Source: Micromonospora pisi
GTDB lineage: Bacteria; Actinomycetota; Actinomycetes; Mycobacteriales; Micromonosporaceae
Reading direction: 5' to 3'
DNA length: 64,000 bases
NCBI RefSeq assembly: GCF_003633685.1
Contig: NZ_RBKT01000001.1
Coordinates: 1,736,001-1,800,000 of the forward strand
Numbering within the stretch: position 1 is the first letter of the stretch; each line of letters begins with the position of its first letter. Positions 32,468-41,215 of the stretch are shown piece after piece. The notes beneath the pieces are model-generated. The model did not search any database and had not been told where the DNA came from. It was given only the letters and a program-made list of their open reading frames with translations. Position numbers and translations under genes: made by a program.

Positions 32468-33688
32468 ATGCAGACCGGTGCCGAACCGGCCGACCTCGCC
32501 GACGTACGGATCACCAACCTCGCCGTCGTGCTGCGCCACGTACGCGCGCACGCGCCCTGCTCCCGGGCGGACATCGCCGCCGCCACCGGGTTGAACAAGG
32601 CGACCGTCTCCAGCCTGGTCGCCGACCTGATCGACCGGCGACTGCTGCGCGAAACCGGACTGACCGAGAACCGGATCGGCCGCCCCGCCACCATGCTGGT
32701 GCTCGACGGCGAACCGTACGCGGCGATCGGCATCGAGGTCAGCGCCGACCAGCTCAGCGTGGTCGCGGTCGACCTCGGTGGCACCGAACTGCTCAACTGG
32801 CGCCGGGCCTTCACCGGGCAGGGCGGCACCGGCACCCGGGCGGTCAGCTCGATCGCCGCGCTCGCCAACCGGGCGATCGGCCGGCTCGCCGCCCAGGGAC
32901 GCGGTGTACTCGGGCTCACGGTCGGTGTGCCCGGGCTGATCGACGACGCGGGTACGGTGCGGGGCGCGCCCAGCCTCGGCTGGCGGGACCTCGCCCTCGG
33001 CGCCGAACTGCGCCGGGCGCTACGCGACCCCGCCTTCGAGGTGGTGGTCGAGAACGACGCCAATCTCGCTGTCCTGGCCGAGCACCGGCACGGCCCGTAC
33101 GCCGGCACCGCCAACCTGGTCCACCTCGCCGCCGGCGCCGGCATCGGGGCCGGCGTGGTGGCCGACGGCCGCCTGCTGCGCGGCGGGCGCGGCTTCGCCG
33201 GGGAGATCGGACACCTCTGCCTCGATCCGGGCGGCCCGCGTTGCCCGTGTGGCCGGCAGGGCTGCCTGGAGGCGTTGGCCGGCATTCCGGCACTGGTCCG
33301 ACGGGTGCTGGCGGACTCCACCCAGGACGGGCCGGTCACCGATTTCGCCCCCGAGCTGGAGCGGGTCCGAACCCGTGCGCGGCAGGGCGACCGGCGGGCG
33401 CTGGAGGTGCTCGCCGAGGCCGGTCGGCACCTCGGACACGCGGCAGCCATCCTCGGGAACCTGGTCAATCCGGAGGTGGTCCTGCTCGGCGGGTACTTCG
33501 TCGTCCTCGCCCCGTGGCTGCTGCCAGCGGCCGAGGCGGAGCTGACCGCCCGTACGGTGGCACCGGACGCCGGGGGCACCCGGCTCGCCGCCTCCGCTCT
33601 CGGGCCCGGCGCGGCGGCGGTCGGTGGCGCCGCCCGCGCGCTCGCGATGGTCGATGCGGGCCGCCTCCCGCCCGCCCCACCCACCTGA
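32468..33688 (+). CDS. ROK family transcriptional repressor
   Basis: About 406 residues. The N-terminal winged helix (SRADIAAATGLNKATVSSLV near residue 35) is followed by a sugar-kinase-like ROK domain: VSADQLSVVAVDLGGTEL, the ATP/sugar site LTVGVPGLIDDAGTV and the zinc-binding cysteine cluster CLDPGGPRCPCGRQGCLEALAG, given here as CPCGRQGCLEA near 285. As in XylR/NagC/Mlc, an imported sugar would release it from DNA. I choose the ATG at 32468; a TTG at 32459 with GGAAG upstream is an alternative. It is divergent from the transporter operon and likely represses it and the GH42 gene. Confidence 0.9.
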   Translation: MQTGAEPADLADVRITNLAVVLRHVRAHAPCSRADIAAATGLNKATVSSLVADLIDRRLLRETGLTENRIGRPATMLVLDGEPYAAIGIEVSADQLSVVAVDLGGTELLNWRRAFTGQGGTGTRAVSSIAALANRAIGRLAAQGRGVLGLTVGVPGLIDDAGTVRGAPSLGWRDLALGAELRRALRDPAFEVVVENDANLAVLAEHRHGPYAGTANLVHLAAGAGIGAGVVADGRLLRGGRGFAGEIGHLCLDPGGPRCPCGRQGCLEALAGIPALVRRVLADSTQDGPVTDFAPELERVRTRARQGDRRALEVLAEAGRHLGHAAAILGNLVNPEVVLLGGYFVVLAPWLLPAAEAELTARTVAPDAGGTRLAASALGPGAAAVGGAARALAMVDAGRLPPAPPT

Positions 33689-33804
33689 GCACATCGATCA
33701 AGGTCGACCCTTGACCGGCGCGACGGCGAGGTGAAAACCTCGAAGGGCTTCACCGCCACGCCCCGGCGTCCGGTGTGCTGGTGAGGCGTATCTTCGGGCG
33801 GCCG

Positions 33805-33818
33805 TCGAAGCGCTTCGA
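33805..33818. promoter_or_regulatory. LacI-type operator upstream of the GH3 gene
   Basis: TCGAAGCGCTTCGA is a perfect 14-bp palindrome with the central GCGC core typical of LacI-family operators. A degenerate second copy, TCGAAGGGCTTCAC, lies at 33740-33753. The LacI gene is the second gene of the transcript that starts here, so autoregulation is expected. Confidence 0.7.
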
Positions 33819-33934
33819 GCTTCCCGGGCTGGCGGCCGATCCCCCCGCGCCACCCCACCCTGCGCGAACCGAGATCTCCGAACCCCTCCGTCCCCCGTGG
33901 TGGAGCCGGCCGGAGATCACGAAAGGTGATCGAC

Positions 33935-36900
33935 ATGCGCCAGCCCACCATGCGCGACGCCCAGCCCAGCTGCCCGCCCCCGTACACCGTCGCCGACGAG
34001 CCGCCCACCCCGTCCGGGGACGAGCCGGCCAGCACCCACACCGGCACCGGGGCCGAGGTGGGCTTCCGCGACCCCGACCGGCCGCTCGCGGAACGGGTCG
34101 GCGACCTGCTCACGCGGCTCACCCTGGCCGAGAAGATCGGTCTGCTGCACCAGTATCAGGCGGCCGTCCCCCGACTCGGTGTCGCCGGCTTCCGTACCGG
34201 CACCGAGGCGCTGCACGGGCTGGCCTGGCTCGGCCCGGCCACCGTCTTCCCGCAGGCACTCGGGCTCGCCAGCGGCTGGCACCCGGAACTGCTCCGCGCG
34301 GTCGGCGACGCCGTCGGCGACGAGGTACGCGGCCGACACCGGCAGGACCCGTCGCGGATCGGGCTGAACGTCTGGGCACCGGTGGTGAACCCGCTGCGTG
34401 ACCCCCGCTGGGGGCGCAACGAGGAGGGTTACGCCGAGGATCCGTGGCTGACCGGGGTGCTCGGCACCGCGTACGCCAGCGGCCTGCGGGGGGACCACCC
34501 CGACCGCCTCAAGACCGCCCCGACCCTGAAGCACTTCCTCGGCTACAACAACGAAACCGACCGCTGCCTGAGCTCCAGCAACCTGCCGCCACGGGTACTG
34601 CGCGAATACGAACTGCCGGCCTTCCGAGCCCCGCTCGCGGCCGGCGCGGCGGTGGCCGTGATGGCCTCGTACAACCTGGTGAACGGGCGCCCGGCGCACC
34701 TCAGTCCGCTCCTGGGAGACGAACTCCGGGCCAGCGCGCCCGACGAGATCATGGTGGTCGGCGACGCGGGTGCGGTGACGAACCTGGCCGGGGCGCAGGG
34801 CCACCTGCCGGACCACCCGACCGGGTACGCCGCCGCGCTACGGGCCGGGATCGACAACGTCACCGAGGACGACACCGACGGCGGCCCGAGCCGTCGGCGC
34901 TTCACCGAGGCGCTGCGCCGGGGTCTGCTGACCGAGTCCGATCTGGACCGGGCGGTACGACGGCTGCTCAGCATCCGGTTCCGGCTCGGCGAGTTCGACC
35001 CACCGGACCGCGACCCGTACCGGGCCGTCACCGCCGACGTGGTCAACTGCCCCGCGCACCGGCGGCTGGCCCGGCGGGCCGCGCAGGAGTCGTTCGTGCT
35101 GCTGCGCAACGACGGGCTGCTCCCACTCGCCCCGGCGCACGCCCCGAGGGTGGCAGTGCTCGGGCCGCTCGCCGACACCCTGCACGTCGACTGGTACAGC
35201 GGCACCCTGCCGTACGCGGTGACCGCCCGGGACGGGCTCGCCGCCCGGCTCGGCACGTCGGTCGCGTACCACCCGGGGGTGGATCGGATCGCGTTGCGGG
35301 CCACCGGCCCGGTCGCCGGCTACGTACACGCCGGGTCCGGCCCCGCCGGGGCGACCCTGGCCGTGCCCGCCGAAGCGCCGCCGGCCCGGACCGGGGCGGG
35401 CCGGGTCCCGCTGACCGCCGCCGGTCCGGGGACCGCCGCGACCTTCGAGGTGTACGACTGGGGCCGCGGTCTGGTGGCGTTGCGTGCCGTGGCCAACGGC
35501 CGGCATGTGGGCGGCGACGAGGGCGGTCGGCTGGTCAACGACCGGCCCGGCCCGGGCGGCTGGCTGGTCAGGGAGACGTTCCGACTGGTCGGAGCGGCCG
35601 ACGGGCGGAGCCTGCTCTGGCACGAGGCGAGCGAACGGTACGTCCGAGTCGGCACCGACGGTGTCCTGCACGCCGACGCCCGGGACACCGTCGGGGCGAC
35701 CCCGTTCGCCGTCGAACCGGTCGCCGACGGTGCGGTCGAGGCAGCCGCGCTCGCCGCCGACGCCGACGTGGCGGTGGTGGTGCTCGGCAACCACCCGATG
35801 GTCAACGGGCGGGAGACCGAGGACCGGGTCGACCTCGACCTGCCGGCCGGACAGGAGGCGCTGCTGCGCGCCGTACACGCGGCGAACCCGCGTACGGTGC
35901 TCGTGCTGACCAGCGGCTACCCGTACGCGGTCAACTGGGCGCAGGAGCACCTGTCGGCCGTACTCTGGTCCGCCCACGGTGGCCAGGAGTACGGGCACGC
36001 GCTCGCGGCCGTACTCTGCGGCGACACCGACCCCGGCGGGCGGCTGACCCAGACCTGGTACCGCTCCGCCACCGAACTGCCCGACCTGTTCGACTACGAC
36101 GTCATCGCCAACGACGCGACCTACCTCTACTACCGGGGCGCCCCGCTCTACCCCTTCGGTCACGGGCTGAGTTACACCACGTTCGACTACGGCGAGCTGC
36201 GCTGTGACACCGACACGGTCGACCCGGACGGGGTGGTCGAGGTGAGCGTCGAGGTGGCCAACGTCGGCGACCGACCCGGGGTCGAGGTGGTGCAGCTCTA
36301 CACCCGGCAGCGGCGGTCGCGGGTGAAGCAGCCGCTGCGCCAGCTACGCGGCTTCGCCCGGGTCACCCTGGCCCCGGGCGAGCGGACCACCGTACGACTG
36401 GCGCTGCGCGCCGCCGACCTGGCGCACTGGGACGTCACCAGCGAGCGGTACGTGGTCGAGTGGGCCCGGCACACGATCGCCGTCGGTAGGTCGAGCCAGG
36501 ACCTCCGCGCGACCGCGACGCTGACCGTACGGGGCGAGCGGATCGGCCCCCGGGACCCCCTGCGGGCCCCGCTGCGCGCCGCCACCCACGACGAGTACTC
36601 AGGGGTGGTGCCGGTGCCGGACGGCGGCACCGGGGACGCGGTCACGGCCACCGAGGCGGGCGCCTGGCTCCGGTTCGCCTCGGTCGACTTCGGCGCCGGC
36701 GTCGGCGCGCTCACCGCCCGGATCGCCAGCCCGTCGGCGCGGCCGGCGGCCGGCCCGGCCGGGTTGACCCTGCGGTTGGACGACCCGGTCGACGGTCCGG
36801 TGGTGGGATCTGTTCCGGTTCCGGCGATGGACCTGCGGGACGGCCGCCCCGGTCGGGAGCGGGACTGGGCCGAGGTGACCGGTCGCTGGCACCGGTCGGT

Positions 36901-37021
36901 GGCCACCGGAGTACGGGACCTGTACCTCCTGTTCGATGCCCCAGGCGTTACCGTGAGCTGGTTGAGCTTCGTCAGCGCGACGATCGGTCAACGGTCCGTG
37001 GCTGATGTTGGAGGCGTCTAG
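33935..37021 (+). CDS. GH3 glycoside hydrolase with inserted trefoil-like domain and C-terminal CBM6-like domain
   Basis: About 1028 residues. The GH3 N-terminal barrel begins near residue 45 (LLTRLTLAEKIGLLHQYQ; substrate-site KHFLGYN near 205); the nucleophile Asp is probably that in MVVGDAGAVTN near 278. The GH3 C domain (ESFVLLRNDGLLPLAP on) is interrupted at about 440-600 by a beta-rich insert with ricin or fascin-like repeats (TFRLVGAADGRSLLWHEASE). A fibronectin type III-like domain (VEVANVGDRPGVEVVQLYTR) and a terminal jelly-roll follow. No signal peptide, so it is cytoplasmic. Beta-xylosidase, glucosidase or arabinosidase activity is possible. The ATG has AAAGG 8 nt upstream, and the TAG stop overlaps the next gene's GTG by 1 nt. 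Confidence 0.9.
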   Translation: MRQPTMRDAQPSCPPPYTVADEPPTPSGDEPASTHTGTGAEVGFRDPDRPLAERVGDLLTRLTLAEKIGLLHQYQAAVPRLGVAGFRTGTEALHGLAWLGPATVFPQALGLASGWHPELLRAVGDAVGDEVRGRHRQDPSRIGLNVWAPVVNPLRDPRWGRNEEGYAEDPWLTGVLGTAYASGLRGDHPDRLKTAPTLKHFLGYNNETDRCLSSSNLPPRVLREYELPAFRAPLAAGAAVAVMASYNLVNGRPAHLSPLLGDELRASAPDEIMVVGDAGAVTNLAGAQGHLPDHPTGYAAALRAGIDNVTEDDTDGGPSRRRFTEALRRGLLTESDLDRAVRRLLSIRFRLGEFDPPDRDPYRAVTADVVNCPAHRRLARRAAQESFVLLRNDGLLPLAPAHAPRVAVLGPLADTLHVDWYSGTLPYAVTARDGLAARLGTSVAYHPGVDRIALRATGPVAGYVHAGSGPAGATLAVPAEAPPARTGAGRVPLTAAGPGTAATFEVYDWGRGLVALRAVANGRHVGGDEGGRLVNDRPGPGGWLVRETFRLVGAADGRSLLWHEASERYVRVGTDGVLHADARDTVGATPFAVEPVADGAVEAAALAADADVAVVVLGNHPMVNGRETEDRVDLDLPAGQEALLRAVHAANPRTVLVLTSGYPYAVNWAQEHLSAVLWSAHGGQEYGHALAAVLCGDTDPGGRLTQTWYRSATELPDLFDYDVIANDATYLYYRGAPLYPFGHGLSYTTFDYGELRCDTDTVDPDGVVEVSVEVANVGDRPGVEVVQLYTRQRRSRVKQPLRQLRGFARVTLAPGERTTVRLALRAADLAHWDVTSERYVVEWARHTIAVGRSSQDLRATATLTVRGERIGPRDPLRAPLRAATHDEYSGVVPVPDGGTGDAVTATEAGAWLRFASVDFGAGVGALTARIASPSARPAAGPAGLTLRLDDPVDGPVVGSVPVPAMDLRDGRPGRERDWAEVTGRWHRSVATGVRDLYLLFDAPGVTVSWLSFVSATIGQRSVADVGGV

Positions 37022-38124
37022 TGTCCGATCCGTCCCCTGTCACCCCAGCCGACGGCAGCACCGGCCCGGCCAGCGAGGGTTCGCCGGCCAAGCGCCCGGA
37101 CATGGTCACCATCGCCGACGTGGCCCGGCACGCGGGTGTCGCGGTCAGCACGGTGTCGTACGTGCTCAGCGGCAAGCGGGCCATCTCGGCGACGACCCGG
37201 GAACGGGTGCTGACCAGCGTACGGAAACTGGGGTACCACCCGAACGCCGGTGCGCGGGCGCTGGCCAGCCGCCGGGCGAACGTGATCGCCCTGGTGCTGC
37301 CCCTGCGCTCGGGCATGCACCTGCCCGTACTCATGCAGTTCGCGACCTCGGTGGTGACCACCGCGCGCCGGTTCGACCACGACGTGCTGCTGGTCACCGC
37401 CGACGACGGGCCGTCGGAGCTACGCCGGATCGCGGCCAGCGCGATGGTCGACGGGCTGATCCTGATGGACGTGGAGATGGACGACCCCCGGGTGCCGCTG
37501 CTGCGTCGGCTGGAGCGGCCGAGCGTGCTGATCGGCTTCCCGGCCGACGCCACCGGTCTGACCTGTGTGGACCTCGACTTCTATCAGGCGGGTCAGGTCT
37601 GCGTGGAACACCTGGGGCGGCTCGGCCACCGCCGGATCGCCCTGCTCGGCGCGCCGTCGGTGGTCTACGAGCGGGGCACCGGCTTCGCCCGGCGGACCCG
37701 GTCCGGTTTCGTCGAGACCGCCGAGCGGCTCGGTCTGCACGCGGTCGCGCAGCCGTGCGAGGAGAACCTCGACTCCGTACGCCAGGAACTCGCCGGGCTC
37801 TTCGAGCGGGAACCGGAACTCTCCGGGCTGGTGGTGCACAACGAGGCGGCGGTGGGACAGGTGCTCGCCGCGTTGCCGACGTTGGGCCGCGGCGTGCCAC
37901 GGGACATCTCGGTCGTCGCGATCTGCCCGGACGAGGTGGCCGAGCGGGCCAGCCCGCCGCTGACCTCGGTGCTGATCCCGGCCGAGGAGGTCGGCCAGCG
38001 GGCGGTGACGCTGCTGATGGAGAAGCTGGCCGGCACGCCGGTGCCGGAGGGGACCCTGCTGGACCCGCGACTCACCGTCCGGGCCAGCACCAGCGCCCCC
38101 GCCCTCTCCCCCACCGGCTCCTGA
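37021..38124 (+). CDS. LacI family transcriptional regulator
   Basis: 367 residues. The DNA-binding head is at about 25-75 (VTIADVARHAGVAVSTVSYV then the hinge NAGARALASRRANVIALVLP). The periplasmic-binding-like effector domain follows (GLTCVDLDFYQAGQVCVEHL; LGHRRIALLGAP). The GTG start overlaps the GH3 stop (TAGTG), so the two are co-translated. It likely represses this transcript through the TCGAAGCGCTTCGA site at 33805-33818; an imported sugar would be the inducer. Confidence 0.92.
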   Translation: MSDPSPVTPADGSTGPASEGSPAKRPDMVTIADVARHAGVAVSTVSYVLSGKRAISATTRERVLTSVRKLGYHPNAGARALASRRANVIALVLPLRSGMHLPVLMQFATSVVTTARRFDHDVLLVTADDGPSELRRIAASAMVDGLILMDVEMDDPRVPLLRRLERPSVLIGFPADATGLTCVDLDFYQAGQVCVEHLGRLGHRRIALLGAPSVVYERGTGFARRTRSGFVETAERLGLHAVAQPCEENLDSVRQELAGLFEREPELSGLVVHNEAAVGQVLAALPTLGRGVPRDISVVAICPDEVAERASPPLTSVLIPAEEVGQRAVTLLMEKLAGTPVPEGTLLDPRLTVRASTSAPALSPTGS

Positions 38125-38135
38125 ACCCTGCTCGC

Positions 38136-38201
38136 CCACCGGCGTCGATTCCCGCCCCGTCCACCGGCGTCGATTCCCACCTTGCCCACGGTGTCGATTC
38201 C
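38136..38201 (+). repeat. Three 25-bp tandem repeats
   Basis: Units starting at 38136, 38161 and 38186 share CCACCGGCGTCGATTCCC (the third has CCACGGTGTCGATTCC). The repeat unit is 25 bp. The array fills the gap between the lacI stop and the decarboxylase start and may be an intergenic remnant or binding array. Confidence 0.8.
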
Positions 38202-38215
38202 TGATCGACTTGGGC

Positions 38216-39718
38216 ATGGGCGCGCACATGGACCCGGAGGAGTTCCGTCGCAACGGCTACGCGGTGATCGACTGGATCGCCGACTACTGGACCCACCTGG
38301 CCGAACGCCCGGTGACGCCGGCGGAACCGCCCGGTGCGGTGGCCGCGCTGCTGCCGGCCGGCCCACCGGAACACGGTGAGCCCTTCGACCGGATCCTGGC
38401 CGACCTCGACCCGGTGGTGGCCCCCGGCCTGACCCACTGGCAGCACCCCGCGTTCTTCGGCTACTTCCCGGCGAACACCTCCGGCCCGAGCGTGCTCGGC
38501 GACCTGGTCAGCGCGGGGCTCGGAGTGCAGGGCATGCTCTGGGCGAGCGCGCCGGCCTGCACCGAGGTCGAGACGGTGATGATGGACTGGCTGGCCGAGC
38601 TGATCGACCTGCCGCAACGGTTCCGTTCCTCCGGCCCCGGTGGCGGGGTGATCCAGGACTCGGCCTCGTCGGCGACCCTGGTCGCCACCCTCGCCGCACT
38701 GCACCGGGCCAGCGGCGGGCGCTGGCGTGGCAACGGGGTGGACCGCCGCTACCGGGTCTACACCTCGACCCAGGCGCACTCGTCGGTCGAGAAGGCCGCC
38801 CGGATCGCCGGGCTCGGCGACGACGGGGTACGCGCCATCGAGGTCGACCCGAAGACACTCGCGCTGCGACCGGAGCTGCTACGCGCGGCGATCGAGGCGG
38901 ACCGGGCCGCGGGTGACGTACCGGCGCTGGTGGTGGCGACGATCGGCACCACCTCCACCACCGCGGTCGACCCGCTGCCGGCGATCGGCGAGCTGTGCCG
39001 GGCGTACGGGCTGTGGCTGCACGTCGACGCCGCGTACGCCGGTGCGGCGGCGGTCTGCCCGGAGCTGCGCTGGTCGCACGCGGGCGTCGAGTACGCCGAC
39101 TCGTACTGCTTCGACCCGCACAAGTGGCTGCTCACCGGCTTCGACTGCGACGCGTTCTGGGTCGCCGACCGGGCCGAACTGACCGGCGCGCTGAGCGTAC
39201 TGCCGGAGTTCCTGCGCAACGCGGCGACCGAATCGGGTGCGGTGCTCGACTACCGCGACTGGCAGGTGCCGCTGGGTCGACGGTTCCGGGCGTTGAAGCT
39301 CTGGTTCGTGCTGCGCTGGTACGGCGCCGAAGGACTACGGGCACACATCCGTGCGGGTGTGGACCTGGCCGGACGCTTCGCCGACCTGGTCCGGGCCGAC
39401 GAACGGTTCGAGGTGGTGGCGCCGCACCCGTTCTCGCTGGTCTGCTTCCGCCTGCGCGCCGACGCCGCACCAGCCGCCGACATACCCGCCGCCGACGCGC
39501 GCAACGCGGAACTGCTGGCCCGGGTCAACGCGACCGGCCGGGTCCACCTCACACACACCCGGGTCAACGGCCGGCACACGCTGCGGTTGGCGGTCGGCGC
39601 CCCGCAGACCACGTACCGGGAGGTGGACCTGGCCTGGCGGCTGGTCGAACGGACCGCGACCACGCTGCTGGGCGGGGCGGCCGAGGGGAACCGGGCGACG
39701 GGCGCACCGGCCGGCTGA
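38216..39718 (+). CDS. Pyridoxal-phosphate-dependent amino acid decarboxylase (aromatic L-amino-acid type)
   Basis: About 500 residues, group II decarboxylase. It begins with the typical MDPEEFRRNGYAVIDWIADY region; PLP ligands are seen in the IQDSASSATLVATLAALHRA stretch, the LWLHVDAAYAGAA Asp, and the Schiff-base Lys in CFDPHKWLLTGFDC near residue 310. Substrates of relatives are DOPA, tryptophan, phenylalanine or tyrosine. Starts at 38216 and 38228 are both in frame; neither has a clear ribosome binding site. The gene is complete and faces the same way as the MazG-like gene 23 nt downstream. Confidence 0.9.
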   Translation: MGAHMDPEEFRRNGYAVIDWIADYWTHLAERPVTPAEPPGAVAALLPAGPPEHGEPFDRILADLDPVVAPGLTHWQHPAFFGYFPANTSGPSVLGDLVSAGLGVQGMLWASAPACTEVETVMMDWLAELIDLPQRFRSSGPGGGVIQDSASSATLVATLAALHRASGGRWRGNGVDRRYRVYTSTQAHSSVEKAARIAGLGDDGVRAIEVDPKTLALRPELLRAAIEADRAAGDVPALVVATIGTTSTTAVDPLPAIGELCRAYGLWLHVDAAYAGAAAVCPELRWSHAGVEYADSYCFDPHKWLLTGFDCDAFWVADRAELTGALSVLPEFLRNAATESGAVLDYRDWQVPLGRRFRALKLWFVLRWYGAEGLRAHIRAGVDLAGRFADLVRADERFEVVAPHPFSLVCFRLRADAAPAADIPAADARNAELLARVNATGRVHLTHTRVNGRHTLRLAVGAPQTTYREVDLAWRLVERTATTLLGGAAEGNRATGAPAG

Positions 39719-39741
39719 CCCACTCGGCTACCGTGACCAGC

Positions 39742-40089
39742 GTGAACGAGAGCATCTGGGCCGCCGTACGGGCCTGCCGGGACGTGCTGGACGAGGCGAA
39801 CGGGTCCGATCCGCAGGAGCTGACCTGTCGGGTCCTGAAGGTCGCCGAGGAGGCCGGGGAAGCGGCCGGGGCCTGGATCGGCGTGCTCGGGCAGAACCCG
39901 CGCAAGGGGGTCACCCACACCCGGGCGGAGGTCGCCGGCGAGCTGGCCGACGTGGCGCTGGCCGCGCTGATCGCGATCGAGAGCCTCGGTTTCGACGCCC
40001 GCGAGGTGCTGGACGACTGCGCCGGCAAGGTCGGTGCCCGGCTCGCCGCCGCGGCTGGTGCCGTACCGGCGGCGGTGTCACGGGACTGA
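39742..40089 (+). CDS. MazG-like nucleotide pyrophosphohydrolase
   Basis: 115 residues, all-alpha MazG/NTP-PPase fold. Metal-binding motifs are present: LKVAEEAGEAAGAW (ExxE pair) and VAGELADVALAALIAIESLG (ExxD). Members hydrolyse non-canonical or excess nucleoside triphosphates. The GTG at 39742 is chosen because TACCGT ends 7 nt upstream, the spacing expected for a leaderless mRNA; another GTG at 39733 overlaps that box. It has its own promoter despite following the decarboxylase gene closely. Confidence 0.83.
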   Translation: MNESIWAAVRACRDVLDEANGSDPQELTCRVLKVAEEAGEAAGAWIGVLGQNPRKGVTHTRAEVAGELADVALAALIAIESLGFDAREVLDDCAGKVGARLAAAAGAVPAAVSRD

Positions 40090-40144
40090 ACCGTCGCGGC
40101 AGAATGTGTCTCATCGACAACCGTAACGGTGCGGGGAGGCACAC

Positions 40145-40816
40145 ATGCTGAAGGTCATCGGCGCGGGCTTCGGGCGGACGGGCACCAGGTCCACGAAGGA
40201 CGCGTTGGAACTGCTCGGCTTCGGCCCGTGTCACCACATGACCGAACTGTTCCAGCACCCGACGACCATCGCCGGCTGGCTCGCCGCGAGCGAGGGCGGC
40301 CCGGTGGACTGGGAGCGGGTGCTCGACGGCTACCGCTCCACGGTGGACTGGCCGAGCGCGTACTTCTGGCGCGAGCTCAGCACGGCCTACCCGGACGCCA
40401 AGGTGCTGCTCACCGTACGCGACCCGCAACAGTGGTACGACAGCGCCGCCAGCACGATCTACCGGGCCCGGTCGTCGCGCCCCGAGACGTTGCCGCCCGG
40501 CGTACGGCAGGCGCTCGAGGAGCAGCCGGAGCTGCGGGACCAGCCGAGGCTGGTGGAGAAGCTGATCTGGCAGGGGACCTTCGACGGCCGGTTCGAGGAC
40601 CGGGAACACGCGATCGCGGTCTACACCGCCCACGTGGCGGAGGTACGCGCCACCGTACCGGCACCACGGCTGCTCGAGTTCGACCCGGCGCAGGGCTGGG
40701 AGCCGCTCTGCTCCTGGCTCGGCGTGGACCCGCCCGAGCGGCCGTTCCCCCTGCTCAACACCGGTGCGTCGTTCCGGGAACGGATCACGGACCCGGAGGG
40801 TCTGCGCCCCCTCTGA
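40145..40816 (+). CDS. Sulfotransferase family protein
   Basis: 223 residues, the Sulfotransfer_4/sulfotransferase-like class common in actinomycetes. The phosphosulfate-binding loop is GAGFGRTGTRSTKDALELLG at the N-terminus; the 3'-phosphate loop is in VLLTVRDPQQWYDSAAST near residue 85. It would move sulfate from PAPS to an alcohol or a small molecule; the substrate is unknown. Many members sit near natural product genes. The ATG has GGGGAGG 6 nt upstream. No signal peptide. Confidence 0.85.
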   Translation: MLKVIGAGFGRTGTRSTKDALELLGFGPCHHMTELFQHPTTIAGWLAASEGGPVDWERVLDGYRSTVDWPSAYFWRELSTAYPDAKVLLTVRDPQQWYDSAASTIYRARSSRPETLPPGVRQALEEQPELRDQPRLVEKLIWQGTFDGRFEDREHAIAVYTAHVAEVRATVPAPRLLEFDPAQGWEPLCSWLGVDPPERPFPLLNTGASFRERITDPEGLRPL

Positions 40817-40858
40817 CCCCATCGCCGGGCCGGTCGACCACGCTCACCAGTGGGTACG

Positions 40859-40923
40859 GGCTCCCATTCTTCCCGTACCTTTCGCGAAGTTTGCTCTCAG
40901 CCGACGGTGCTGCAATGGGAGCC
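40859..40923 (+). promoter_or_regulatory. Long-range inverted repeat upstream of a small gene
   Basis: GGCTCCCATT (40859-40868) and AATGGGAGCC (40914-40923) are perfect 10-bp arms 45 nt apart, ending 54 nt before the small gene at 40978. It could be a leader stem or an operator pair. Confidence 0.4.
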
Positions 40924-40977
40924 GGTCACGGGCCCACCACAGGGGTCGGCCCGGCCGGCAGCGCGAAGGAGCATCCG

Positions 40978-41190
40978 ATGGCAGTGACATCGTCTCGCCG
41001 GCCCGGCAACGGTCCGGTCCTGGTCGGCCTCGACCGCGCCAGCGGATCCGGCGACCGGCCGGATCCGGACACCCCGACCCCGGCCGCCCAGAGTCCGCTG
41101 GTCTTCCTCCGCCCGGAACGGGTCATGGTCGACACGGAACCACTGGCGGTCGCCGATCACGGCAGGTGGCGGTACCTGCGGGCGGCGTGA
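40978..41190 (+). CDS. Small hypothetical protein (70 aa)
   Basis: A 70-residue soluble protein with a Pro/Asp-rich middle (GSGDRPDPDTPTPAAQ) and a C-terminal part LVFLRPERVMVDTEPLAVAD ending in GRWRYLRAA. The ATG has AAGGAG 6 nt upstream, the best ribosome binding site in this part, and third-position GC supports coding. No family is recognised. It stands between the sulfotransferase gene and the convergent Rrf2 gene. Confidence 0.65.
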   Translation: MAVTSSRRPGNGPVLVGLDRASGSGDRPDPDTPTPAAQSPLVFLRPERVMVDTEPLAVADHGRWRYLRAA

Positions 41191-41215
41191 CGCCACGCCC
41201 GTCGGGTGAGGGTGC

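Noticed and set aside
38136-38201. Possible CRISPR array
   Set aside because: Three units with a 25-bp period and only a few variable bases between repeats leave no room for spacers; no cas genes are present.
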